Origin: Candidatus Jidaibacter acanthamoeba | GTDB taxonomy: Bacteria; Pseudomonadota; Alphaproteobacteria; Rickettsiales; Midichloriaceae | DNA length: 64,000 nt | Reading direction: 5' to 3' | Assembly (NCBI RefSeq): GCF_000815465.1 | Contig: NZ_JSWE01000096.1 | Location: 159,850-223,849, forward strand | Part shown: one piece after another, positions 18,299 through 25,915 of the stretch | Numbering within the stretch: the first letter of the stretch is position 1 | Layout of the letters: each line of letters starts with the position of its first letter | Notes under the pieces: model-generated | Told to the model about the DNA's origin: nothing | Database searches by the model: none | The model's input: only the letters and a program-made list of their open reading frames with translations | Made by a program: the position numbers and the translations under genes

Positions 18299-19363
18299 GT
18301 GGAAGATAATACTCATTTATATTATATGAAAAAAGCTCTCGAGCTTGCGAGGAGAGGGGAATATACAGTTTCACCCAATCCTATGGTCGGGTGTATAATT
18401 GTAAGACAGGGTAATATAATAAGTGAAGGATGGCATGAAAGAGCGGGGGAAGCGCATGCTGAAATAATTGCGATTAGAAAATCTACTCCCGAGCTAACGA
18501 AAGATGCCGATATGTATGTCACGTTAGAGCCTTGTTGCCATTATAATAGAACACCACCTTGTACGGATGCTATAATAAAAGCAAAGATAAAACGGGTTAT
18601 TATTCCGTCTCTTGACCCGAATCCAAAGGTTTCCGGGCGGGGGATAGAGATGCTAAGAGAGGCCGGTATTGAAGTAATTACCGGTGTACTGGAAAATGAA
18701 GCTTTAAAATTAAATGAAATATTTTTTCATTACCAAAAAACAAGGCTACCGTTTGTTGTATTAAAGTGGGCAATGTCATTAGATGGTAAGATGGTAACAA
18801 GCGCTCATGATGATAAAAAGCTAAGCTCAAAAGAATCATTGGAACATTTACACTTGAGCAGGGCAAAAGTCGATGCAATATTGGTAGGAGCTAATACTAT
18901 AAGGGAGGATGATCCGCTGCTTACCTGTAGAAGTGATGAATATAGTAATAATAATCCGTTAAGGATTATATTATCAAACGACTTAAGTTTCCCGCTATCG
19001 GCAAAAGTTTTACAGGATCAGGATAAGGCTAAAACCTTAATCGTTACTACAAATAAGGTGAGTGTTGAGCAAATAGAAAAATTTTCTTCTAAAAATATTG
19101 AGGTGTTAGTTACTGAGGGTGATGAAAATGAGCAAGTTGATATAAAAGCTTTGCTTATCGAGCTAGGTAAGAGAGAAATCACCGGTTTACTCGTAGAAGG
19201 AGGGAGCAAAGTGCATGTATCATTTTTTAAGGCTAATTGTGTAAATAGAGTTGAAGCTTATATAACGCCTTACATAGTTGCGGATTTACCTAAAAAGCTT
19301 GCCCTTAAGCCGTTTGATTTTCAAGCTATGGGTAATGATATATTTATAAAATCAAATGTATGA
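18299..19363 (+). CDS. ribD: Bifunctional diaminohydroxyphosphoribosylaminopyrimidine deaminase / uracil reductase
   Basis: This 354-residue enzyme performs the deamination and NADPH-dependent reduction steps of riboflavin synthesis. The N-terminal deaminase domain has the zinc site H53-A-E55 and P-C79-x-H-x-x-R-T-P-P-C88; the usual Gly before R-T-P-P-C is Asn here. The C-terminal reductase domain (about residues 150-350) has K-W-A-M-S-L-D-G-K and V-G-A-N-T-I-R-E-D-D-P. The start is GTG at 18299 after AAGGG; an ATG nine codons in is the alternative. It is the first gene of the operon and is preceded by the FMN riboswitch. Confidence 0.96.
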   Translation: MEDNTHLYYMKKALELARRGEYTVSPNPMVGCIIVRQGNIISEGWHERAGEAHAEIIAIRKSTPELTKDADMYVTLEPCCHYNRTPPCTDAIIKAKIKRVIIPSLDPNPKVSGRGIEMLREAGIEVITGVLENEALKLNEIFFHYQKTRLPFVVLKWAMSLDGKMVTSAHDDKKLSSKESLEHLHLSRAKVDAILVGANTIREDDPLLTCRSDEYSNNNPLRIILSNDLSFPLSAKVLQDQDKAKTLIVTTNKVSVEQIEKFSSKNIEVLVTEGDENEQVDIKALLIELGKREITGLLVEGGSKVHVSFFKANCVNRVEAYITPYIVADLPKKLALKPFDFQAMGNDIFIKSNV

Positions 19364-19371
19364 GGAATAGT

Positions 19372-19980
19372 ATGTTTAACGGCATAGTCGAAGGAACGCT
19401 AAAACTTTTAAGTAAAACTTTAAACAATAACTCATGTGTTATGGAATTCGAGCGTTTAGTAACTTTAGATGATTTAAAAATCGGGGGTAGTATTGCTATA
19501 AATGGAGTTTGCCTTACGGTTACTGAACTAACAAATGACAAGTTCTTTGCTGATATTATGCCGGAAACTTTAAATGTTACCGCCTTAGGTTATCTTGCGA
19601 CAGGGAATGCTGTAAATTACGAAAGGTGTTTAAAGTTAAACGCAAGAATAGAAGGGCACTTAGTTAAGGGACATATTGACGAAATCGGAGTAATTGAAGA
19701 AATTTATGATGAAGGTAATGCTAAAATTATTAAGGTGAGTATTTCAGAAAATATTCAGCCTTACTTAATAAAGAAAGGTTCAATAGCTATTGACGGGATG
19801 AGTATAACTATTATTAGTGTAGGAAATAAATATTTTACCGTAGGGTTAATTCCGCATACGGTAAAAAATACTGTTGCCCGAGTTTATAAAGCCGGCACAA
19901 AAGTAAATTTGGAAGTTGACGATATGGCAAAATATATGTGGAACTTTATGCAAAATAATTTATTAAGTAAGGCTGGTTAA
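19372..19980 (+). CDS. ribE: Riboflavin synthase alpha chain
   Basis: This 202-residue riboflavin synthase catalyses dismutation of two lumazine molecules to riboflavin. It shows the expected internal duplication: M-F-N-G-I-V-E-G begins the first lumazine-binding barrel and V-K-G-H-I-D-E-I-G begins the second. The true start is ATG at 19372, preceded by GAGG and giving the conserved M-F-N-G-I; an ATG at 19360, overlapping the ribD stop, would add four unconserved residues. The next gene starts 2 bases after its stop. Confidence 0.96.
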   Translation: MFNGIVEGTLKLLSKTLNNNSCVMEFERLVTLDDLKIGGSIAINGVCLTVTELTNDKFFADIMPETLNVTALGYLATGNAVNYERCLKLNARIEGHLVKGHIDEIGVIEEIYDEGNAKIIKVSISENIQPYLIKKGSIAIDGMSITIISVGNKYFTVGLIPHTVKNTVARVYKAGTKVNLEVDDMAKYMWNFMQNNLLSKAG

Positions 19981-19982
19981 GT

Positions 19983-21185
19983 ATGAACCGATTTAAAACT
20001 ATTAGTAAAGCTCTAGATAGCTTAAAATCCGGCAAAATGGTTGTTTTAGTTGATGACCACGACAGGGAAAACGAAGGTGACTTAATACTTGCCGCTCAGT
20101 TTGTGACACCTGAAGCAATTGCTTTTATGTTAAAATATACCAGCGGCATAATATGTATTCCTATGCATAAGGAAAGGCTTGATGAGCTAGGGATAAAGCT
20201 TATGGTAAATGAATCCGAAAACACCAGCCGAAACAAAACTAAATTTACTACCTCGGTAGAAGCAAGACACGGGGTTTCAACGGGTGTATCGGCTCAGGAT
20301 CGCACAACTACAATAAAAGCTTTATGTAATCCTGAAAGCTCAGCGAGAGATATAAGTCAACCCGGGCACGTATTTCCACTTGAATATACACCGCTTGGGG
20401 TAATTAAAAGAAGGGGGCATACAGAAGGTGCTATCGACTTGATGAGGGCAGCAAATTTAAATGAAACGGCAATTATTTGCGAACTTATGAATGAAGATGG
20501 CACAATGATGAGAGGAACACAGATTAATGAGTTTGCTGCTGAGCATAATATGGAGATAATTTCTATTGAGGATATTTATCAATATAGAATATATCATGAA
20601 ACTATAGTTAGCAAAGAAGCATCAGCTACACTTCCGACCGAATTCGGAAATTTTAAAATTAGTATCTTTAAAACTGAGATCGATGATAAGGAACATATAG
20701 CCTTAACTAACTTAAAAGAAAATCAAAGCGAGGCTTTGGTCAGAATACATTCTTCATGCACAACAGGTGATATCTTCCATTCTCTAAGATGTGACTGCCA
20801 AAAACAGCTTGAATACGGGCTTAAGGAAATAGGCAAAAATGGAGGTGTTTTACTATATCTTGACCAAGAGGGTAGGGGTATAGGGCTAACTTCGAAGATA
20901 AAAGCTTACTTACTTCAGGAGAAATATAATTTTACTACTGTGGAAGCGAATGAAGAGCTCGGCTTTCCCGTAGATTCCAGGGAATATTTAATTGCCGCTC
21001 AAATCATTAAGCATTTCGGTATCACTTCGGTTAAGCTTCTAAGCAACAACCCTAAAAAAGTTGAAGGATTAATTAGAAACGGAGTAGCTGATGTTGAAAG
21101 GCAACCGGTACCGGTTTTTATAAATGAGCATAATAAAGCATATTTAGAGACTAAAGAAAAGGTTCTAGGACATATTTTAAAATAA
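19983..21185 (+). CDS. ribBA: Bifunctional 3,4-dihydroxy-2-butanone 4-phosphate synthase / GTP cyclohydrolase II
   Basis: This 400-residue fusion makes both precursors of riboflavin. The N-terminal RibB domain (about residues 1-205) has the D-D-H-D-R-E-N-E-G-D-L active-site loop and the R-x-G-H-T-E motif. The C-terminal RibA domain has its zinc cysteines in H-S-S-C-T-T-G-D and L-R-C-D-C-Q, and the catalytic L-D-Q-E-G-R-G-I-G-L. Both domains therefore look active, unlike in some alphaproteobacterial RibBA proteins whose RibA half has degenerated. Confidence 0.96.
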   Translation: MNRFKTISKALDSLKSGKMVVLVDDHDRENEGDLILAAQFVTPEAIAFMLKYTSGIICIPMHKERLDELGIKLMVNESENTSRNKTKFTTSVEARHGVSTGVSAQDRTTTIKALCNPESSARDISQPGHVFPLEYTPLGVIKRRGHTEGAIDLMRAANLNETAIICELMNEDGTMMRGTQINEFAAEHNMEIISIEDIYQYRIYHETIVSKEASATLPTEFGNFKISIFKTEIDDKEHIALTNLKENQSEALVRIHSSCTTGDIFHSLRCDCQKQLEYGLKEIGKNGGVLLYLDQEGRGIGLTSKIKAYLLQEKYNFTTVEANEELGFPVDSREYLIAAQIIKHFGITSVKLLSNNPKKVEGLIRNGVADVERQPVPVFINEHNKAYLETKEKVLGHILK

Positions 21186-21193
21186 GGATAAAA

Positions 21194-21640
21194 ATGAATA
21201 ATTATAAAATTGCGATAGTACAAAGCAGATTTAATCCCGAAATAACCGATAGCTTATCTTCTGCTTGTATAGAAAAGCTAAAACAGCATGGAGTGCATGA
21301 AGATAACATTAATTTATTTTATGTACCGGGTGCAGTTGAGCTTCCGCTTGCAAGTAAACTACTCGCTAAGAAAAAAGATGTTGATGCGATTGTTTGTATC
21401 GGGGCGGTAATTAAGGGTGATACCGATCATTACCAATATGTTTGCGAACAGGTAAACTACGGATGTCAAAAAGTAGCTTTAGAGCAGGAAATCCCCGTTA
21501 TTTTCGGAGTTTTAACCGTGCCTACCTATGAGTTGGCTTTAGCGAGAGCAGGGGATGATTTAAGCTTGAATAAGGGGGTGGAATGTGCCGATGCGGCTGT
21601 TGAGATGTTGAAATTTATCAAGGAAATTGAAGCGGCGTAG
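21194..21640 (+). CDS. ribH: 6,7-dimethyl-8-ribityllumazine synthase
   Basis: This 148-residue enzyme condenses the RibB and RibD products into lumazine, the substrate of RibE. It has the family motifs F-N-P-E-I-T-D, V-P-G-A-V-E-L-P and G-A-V-I-K-G-D-T-D-H-Y. An AAGGA ribosome site lies upstream of the ATG. It ends the operon; the stop codon lies inside the left arm of the terminator hairpin. A broken copy of its C-terminal coding region lies at 22368-22501. Confidence 0.96.
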   Translation: MNNYKIAIVQSRFNPEITDSLSSACIEKLKQHGVHEDNINLFYVPGAVELPLASKLLAKKKDVDAIVCIGAVIKGDTDHYQYVCEQVNYGCQKVALEQEIPVIFGVLTVPTYELALARAGDDLSLNKGVECADAAVEMLKFIKEIEAA

Positions 21641-21692
21641 AAAGAGGTTGAGTTATCATTACTTATTTTCTCTACGCCTTTTCCGGTTTTTT
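21634..21692 (+). terminator. Terminator of the riboflavin operon
   Basis: GGCGTAGA (21634-21641, containing the ribH stop) pairs with TCTACGCC (21671-21678) as an 8-bp perfect stem with a long loop, followed by TTTT, CCGG and TTTTTT (21687-21692). Confidence 0.7.
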
Positions 21693-21715
21693 GATTTCTT
21701 ATTACTACTGATACT

Positions 21716-22279
21716 TTATTGAAGCATAAGTGTAGAAGATAATTTATTCAATACTCGAGAAGCAAAGCTATCTTGGTTAAATGTCTTGAGATGCTCTTCA
21801 GGGATATTATTTTTAAGTAATGTATCAATAAATTTATTATGCTCATTAAAATTAAAATGTAGCATTGATGTAAAGCATAGTAACGGGAGATAACCGATTC
21901 CTAATATGGAAGTAGTAAGTGCAAAGAAACCTGCTAAAGGAACAAGCTTTTCTATATTATTTATTGTCAATTTGCGATCATTGTTATTTTCATATTCTTG
22001 CATCATTGTCTCAGCAAGCGGTAAACAGTAATTACTAATATTTGCCAAATATTTGTCGCCAAAACTAACCAAGCATTTTCCAAGGTTATCGATAGATCGG
22101 TAGTAGTTTAAACCTCCGAGAATCATTGTACCAACTGCCAGTGCAGGATACAATTGAGTTGTTGAGAGAGAGCTAAATAACTCTGACGAGATTATCCCGA
22201 GGTTGTTAGCTTCAAGTAAGGCTAAAGCTGCAAGGGCCAAATGGCTAGTATTTGTAAGGTTAATAATATTATATTTCAT
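21716..22279 (-). CDS. Small membrane protein, unrecognised
   Basis: This 187-residue protein has about three hydrophobic segments (around residues 15-30, 45-60 and 110-135) and a polar C-terminus. No motif is recognised. It sits on the minus strand between the intact ribH and the decayed ribH fragment, so it may have arrived with, or been trapped between, the two copies. The ATG at 22279 opens the frame. Confidence 0.55.
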   Translation of the reverse strand: MKYNIINLTNTSHLALAALALLEANNLGIISSELFSSLSTTQLYPALAVGTMILGGLNYYRSIDNLGKCLVSFGDKYLANISNYCLPLAETMMQEYENNNDRKLTINNIEKLVPLAGFFALTTSILGIGYLPLLCFTSMLHFNFNEHNKFIDTLLKNNIPEEHLKTFNQDSFASRVLNKLSSTLMLQ

Positions 22280-22367
22280 TTTATATATTAATAAGTTGAT
22301 TTAGGTAAATTATATATAATAAATATGAATTTTTCAAATAAATTGCTGTTAAATATTTGTTAAGCTT

Positions 22368-22501
22368 GAGTTTAATGGTTTTTAAAATGCCTGCTTATGA
22401 GTCAGCATTGGCATGTTTAGGGGAACGGCTTAAATCTTAATAAAGGTGCCAAATATGCCAATGCAGCGGTAGAGATGTTAAAATTTATTCAAACTTTATA
22501 A
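22368..22501 (+). pseudogene. ribH: Decayed C-terminal fragment of a second ribH
   Basis: The fragment reads M-P-A-Y-E-S-A-L-A-C-L-G-E, then after a shift of frame G-L-N-L-N-K-G-A-K-Y-A-N-A-A-V-E-M-L-K-F-I-Q, ending at TAA 22499-22501. It parallels the end of the intact RibH (V-P-T-Y-E-L-A-L-A-R-A-G-D then L-S-L-N-K-G-V-E and A-A-V-E-M-L-K-F-I). Upstream sequence matching the rest of RibH is not seen. One frameshift near 22424 breaks the fragment. It is a remnant of a gene duplication or of recombination, not a working gene. Confidence 0.85.
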
Positions 22502-22538
22502 AGGATATGGAGGTAACGCGTGGCTTACCTCCCTGCAC

Positions 22539-23804
22539 TTATCTTTGGCTACCTATTTTAACTTTTTGAGAGCGTCTTTCATCGCTTACTTTCTTCACCA
22601 ATTTATTTTTTTCATGTTCTTGAGTTTCATCAAGCGGTTTCTGCTTATCATTCTTCGAGTTTTGCGATTTAGTGTTTTTCTCACTTGGTTGTTGCTCATC
22701 TAAAGGGACTTGATTTCTTACTTTCTGTTTCGGTAGTTCATCAAGGGGAACTTCTTTACCAACCTCGTATTTTTGTGCTTGATCTATAGAAACAGTGCCG
22801 GCTTTCTTCAAAGTCTCTTTTAAGTAAAGCTTTTCCGAATTATATTCTTTTTGAAAATTTTCAATTTTATCTATTATTTCTTCTTTTGATTTAGATTTTG
22901 AAAGTTTATCTAAAGGCATCATTTCAAGGTCTTGTTTAAAAATTTCTGCAACTTGGTTTGAGGCTAGTTTCATATTTTTTTCAAATTTATCAGGGTTTTT
23001 CATACCGCTTTCAACAAAACTTTTAAATACTTCTTTAAAATTTGCTTGTAATTCTTGATGTTCTTCCCAGCGGTTAACAAATTGAGGATCCTTTTCATGA
23101 AAGTAAGACCCATAGTTTAATAAGTTAGAATGGTCAACAGATTTACCGTGTTTTTTGAAAGCTATCAAATGCATAACAAGTGGGTATTTGTTTATAATTA
23201 AATCTTCTAGTGCGCTAAGCTGTTCAGAGGTATTTGCTCCGTTTTTATTAGCTGTAATAATATCCTCTATTGCCGATACATCTCTTTTATAATCCTCTCT
23301 GGAAAAATCTTCATAAATTGAGTTAATTAAAATTTTCATCATATCACTTGTCATCATCAGATGTCTTCCATCACCTGAAATTAAACTTTTAGTTTTACCT
23401 GCTTTTAAATTTTGCATAAAATCTTCTAATTCTTGGGCATCTTTTGCTGGACCGCCTAACGAATCTCCCCATTTTGCGGATTTAGGCTTTACGATCATGT
23501 CTTTAGCCATATATTTATTTGTTTCATTCATGTGATTAGCTAACTTGACAAAGTGACTATACTCTTTAGGTATTAAGTTCTGGTTGTTAACAATATTTCT
23601 TACTGCTATTACCTTTTCCTCAGGCTCTTTCGCATTTCTGAAGTCTTCAATTAAACTGTCTACCTCGATTTTATCAAGACCGAAAATACTTTTTCTCATA
23701 CCGCGGGGCAAAATTGCTTTAACAAGGTTACGTATACGACCATCGCTTCTTTCTTCAGGAATTTGTATAATTTTATTTCCCTTATCACCATCACTTCTTT
23801 TCAT
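22539..23804 (-). CDS. Lysine-rich protein with PLDE repeats, unrecognised
   Basis: I do not recognise this 421-residue soluble protein. It is strongly charged (Lys/Glu/Asp) and mostly helix-forming, without signal or membrane segments. The last 80 residues contain a spaced short repeat P-L-D-E three times, each after a Val or Lys-rich lead, followed by a very basic end. The low-complexity, positively charged tail resembles those of translocated bacterial proteins, but no secretion signal can be identified by eye. The ATG at 23804 is preceded by a G-rich stretch that may serve as ribosome site. Confidence 0.55.
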   Translation of the reverse strand: MKRSDGDKGNKIIQIPEERSDGRIRNLVKAILPRGMRKSIFGLDKIEVDSLIEDFRNAKEPEEKVIAVRNIVNNQNLIPKEYSHFVKLANHMNETNKYMAKDMIVKPKSAKWGDSLGGPAKDAQELEDFMQNLKAGKTKSLISGDGRHLMMTSDMMKILINSIYEDFSREDYKRDVSAIEDIITANKNGANTSEQLSALEDLIINKYPLVMHLIAFKKHGKSVDHSNLLNYGSYFHEKDPQFVNRWEEHQELQANFKEVFKSFVESGMKNPDKFEKNMKLASNQVAEIFKQDLEMMPLDKLSKSKSKEEIIDKIENFQKEYNSEKLYLKETLKKAGTVSIDQAQKYEVGKEVPLDELPKQKVRNQVPLDEQQPSEKNTKSQNSKNDKQKPLDETQEHEKNKLVKKVSDERRSQKVKIGSQR

Positions 23805-23928
23805 GGATATACCCCCACATATTTAATACATATATATAAAGGTATATTAAATTTATTAATATTTAGTTAATTAAGAAATTAATGATAAAATAAAATTTAT
23901 TTGAAATATTATTTAAAATGAGCATAAT

Positions 23929-24540
23929 TTATGTTATTAGGTTTTCTTCTTTTAAAGAGCGCTGAACCGGCTCTCTGGCTAAAACCTTTTTTTTGTAATC
24001 CGCAAGTAAAGGCCAGTTGGAAATATCCAGACCAACGCGTGCAAGCCAAGTTAATATTACAAATAAATAACCGTCGGGAAGCATATATTCTTCACCGAGT
24101 AAATATGCATTTTTCTCTAAGTGCTTATTAATAAAGTCTAATTTTTTTATCAATAGAGGTTTGAAAATTTTATCCTTTAAATCTTCCGGGATTTGGGAAT
24201 TAAATAAAGGCGCAAAGCTTTTATGAAGATCCGAGGTGATAAAATTTAGCCATTCTAAAGCCCTATACCTGAGAAAATTATCAGCAGAGGGAAGTAAATT
24301 ATAAGCTTGATAGGTATCAGCCAGGTATTGTTGAATGACTACATTTTCGGTTAATAATTCACCATTATCAAGCAATAATGCAGGCACAGATCCCTTGGCA
24401 TTAACAGATAAAAAGTCGCAACCGCTTTCAGTAATCTTTGTAGCAAGGTTAACCGCTTCATATTCGCAATCTATTCCGATTTCATTAATTAAAATTCTTA
24501 CCACAAGAGAACAAGAACCTTTTGAATAAAATAACTTCAT
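23929..24540 (-). CDS. Glutathione S-transferase
   Basis: This 203-residue protein has the N-terminal thioredoxin-like domain of glutathione transferases: M-K-L-F-Y-S-K-G-S-C-S-L, then the cis-Pro segment G-S-V-P-A-L-L-L-D-N-G-E-L-L-T-E-N. The Ser-Cys near residue 10 could be the catalytic residue, as in beta-class bacterial enzymes. The C-terminal helical domain follows. It lies 22 bases downstream of a YbdK-type ligase gene that could make gamma-glutamyl-cysteine, so the two may form a thiol-metabolism pair. Confidence 0.9.
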   Translation of the reverse strand: MKLFYSKGSCSLVVRILINEIGIDCEYEAVNLATKITESGCDFLSVNAKGSVPALLLDNGELLTENVVIQQYLADTYQAYNLLPSADNFLRYRALEWLNFITSDLHKSFAPLFNSQIPEDLKDKIFKPLLIKKLDFINKHLEKNAYLLGEEYMLPDGYLFVILTWLARVGLDISNWPLLADYKKKVLAREPVQRSLKEENLIT

Positions 24541-24562
24541 CTAAATTACCTTAATTAAATTT

Positions 24563-25729
24563 TTACCACTTCGGCTGGTTTGCATTAAATTCTTCAATAT
24601 TCAATTTTACTACATCAATTAATGAATTTGTAGTTTCAAATACTTGTTTCTGCCTTTGGGAGCTTGTTCCATTTTTGCATATACTTTTAATATCTTCAAA
24701 ATATTTTTCATATTTTAATTTTGTAATATACGGCTCAATTTTATTAACCCATTCCAAAATATCATCTTTAAGCGGTTTAGTATCACCTTCGGTATTTGTC
24801 ACGTAAATTGCTTCCATACCGTGTCTGATTACGCGCCATTTATTTTCTCTCAGTAACCACATCGGCGGTGCAGGGAAGCTATCAACCCAAGTGCCATTAT
24901 CTTTAAACCAATGTGCAAGTGCATGAATGAATGCAACTATAGCGGTTGCTTCTTTTAGGGTGGCGGTGCCGTCACAGATTCTGATCTCTAATGTTCCGTA
25001 GTTAGGGCTGGGTCTTAAATCCCACCATAAATCTTTAAATGATTTTATAGCACCGCATTTTTGGAATGTTTTACAAAGGTGAACAAATTTTCTCCAATTC
25101 ATACCTTGGTTCGGGAGTCCTGAGGTCGGCATTGATTCAAATATTGTCGGTCTGCATGATGCAAGCCCTGTATCCATTCCCTGCCAAAACGGAGAGCTGC
25201 CTGATAAAGCCAGCATATGGGGAATAAAGTGCATGAAAAAATTGTTAAATTGCATACATTCATCACCGCTTTGCATACCTAAGTGAACGTGTAAGCCGTA
25301 TATCGCCCATCTTCTGGTTAACCATTGGTTTCTATCAATTAAATCCTTATATCTTTCCGCGGAATAAAGCTCCGAATCCTCATAACGGGCAAAAGGATGT
25401 GCGCCGGTTGAGGATAATAGGATCCCCAGTTTATTAGTAACGGAAGATAAGATATTTACGGTTGATAACAAATCCTGTTCCAACTCGGTTACTGTTTCAC
25501 AAATATCACTATTTATTTCTAAAAAACTTTTAAATATTTCAGGCTTAATTTTATGAAAATTGCTAAACTCTTTTAAAATATCATCTACTCTTGGGCATAA
25601 GTTATAATTTGAAGGGTCAATCAGTTGAATCTCAAGTTCAGCTCCGAGAGTTAGAGGTTTTGAAGGTTTGAAAATGAGTTCATTTTTATTAAACTTATGA
25701 GTAAAAAAGTTTTTAAGGTTAGTTAGCAT
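24563..25729 (-). CDS. Carboxylate-amine ligase (YbdK/GCS2 family)
   Basis: This 388-residue member of the glutamate-cysteine ligase family 2 begins its core with L-T-L-G-A-E-L-E-I-Q-L-I-D, the ATP/glutamate-binding segment. It also has S-S-T-G-A-H-P-F-A-R-Y, G-L-H-V-H-L-G and L-E-I-R-I-C-D-G, all family hallmarks. YbdK itself has weak glutamate-cysteine ligase activity, and other members make glutathione precursors. The neighbouring glutathione S-transferase supports a thiol role. The true product in this organism is not known. Confidence 0.85.
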   Translation of the reverse strand: MLTNLKNFFTHKFNKNELIFKPSKPLTLGAELEIQLIDPSNYNLCPRVDDILKEFSNFHKIKPEIFKSFLEINSDICETVTELEQDLLSTVNILSSVTNKLGILLSSTGAHPFARYEDSELYSAERYKDLIDRNQWLTRRWAIYGLHVHLGMQSGDECMQFNNFFMHFIPHMLALSGSSPFWQGMDTGLASCRPTIFESMPTSGLPNQGMNWRKFVHLCKTFQKCGAIKSFKDLWWDLRPSPNYGTLEIRICDGTATLKEATAIVAFIHALAHWFKDNGTWVDSFPAPPMWLLRENKWRVIRHGMEAIYVTNTEGDTKPLKDDILEWVNKIEPYITKLKYEKYFEDIKSICKNGTSSQRQKQVFETTNSLIDVVKLNIEEFNANQPKW

Positions 25730-25866
25730 AAATATTTACTCGTAATTTATTTAAAATAATAGATTAATACTAACCTTTAAGAATTTCAATTATTAAATTG
25801 AAATAATTTTATAAGCTTGTAAATAAAATTGAAATTGCTCCGAGAGGAATTCCGGTTTTTTAATAG

Positions 25867-25901
25867 ATAAGAATGTATTTAATAAAAAAATACATTCTTA
25901 T
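25867..25901. terminator. Perfect 14-bp stem-loop 15 bases after the phytase-like gene
   Basis: ATAAGAATGTATTT (25867-25880), loop AATAAAA and the exact reverse complement at 25888-25901 form a strong hairpin just past the minus-strand stop at 25916. TTTT follows only on the plus side, so for the minus-strand gene it is an imperfect terminator or an mRNA-stabilising end. Confidence 0.5.
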
Positions 25902-25915
25902 TTTAAGATCAGTGC

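Noticed and set aside
18098-18316. Minus-strand open frame across the riboswitch
   Set aside because: It lies wholly on the complement of a structured RNA leader and encodes nothing recognisable.
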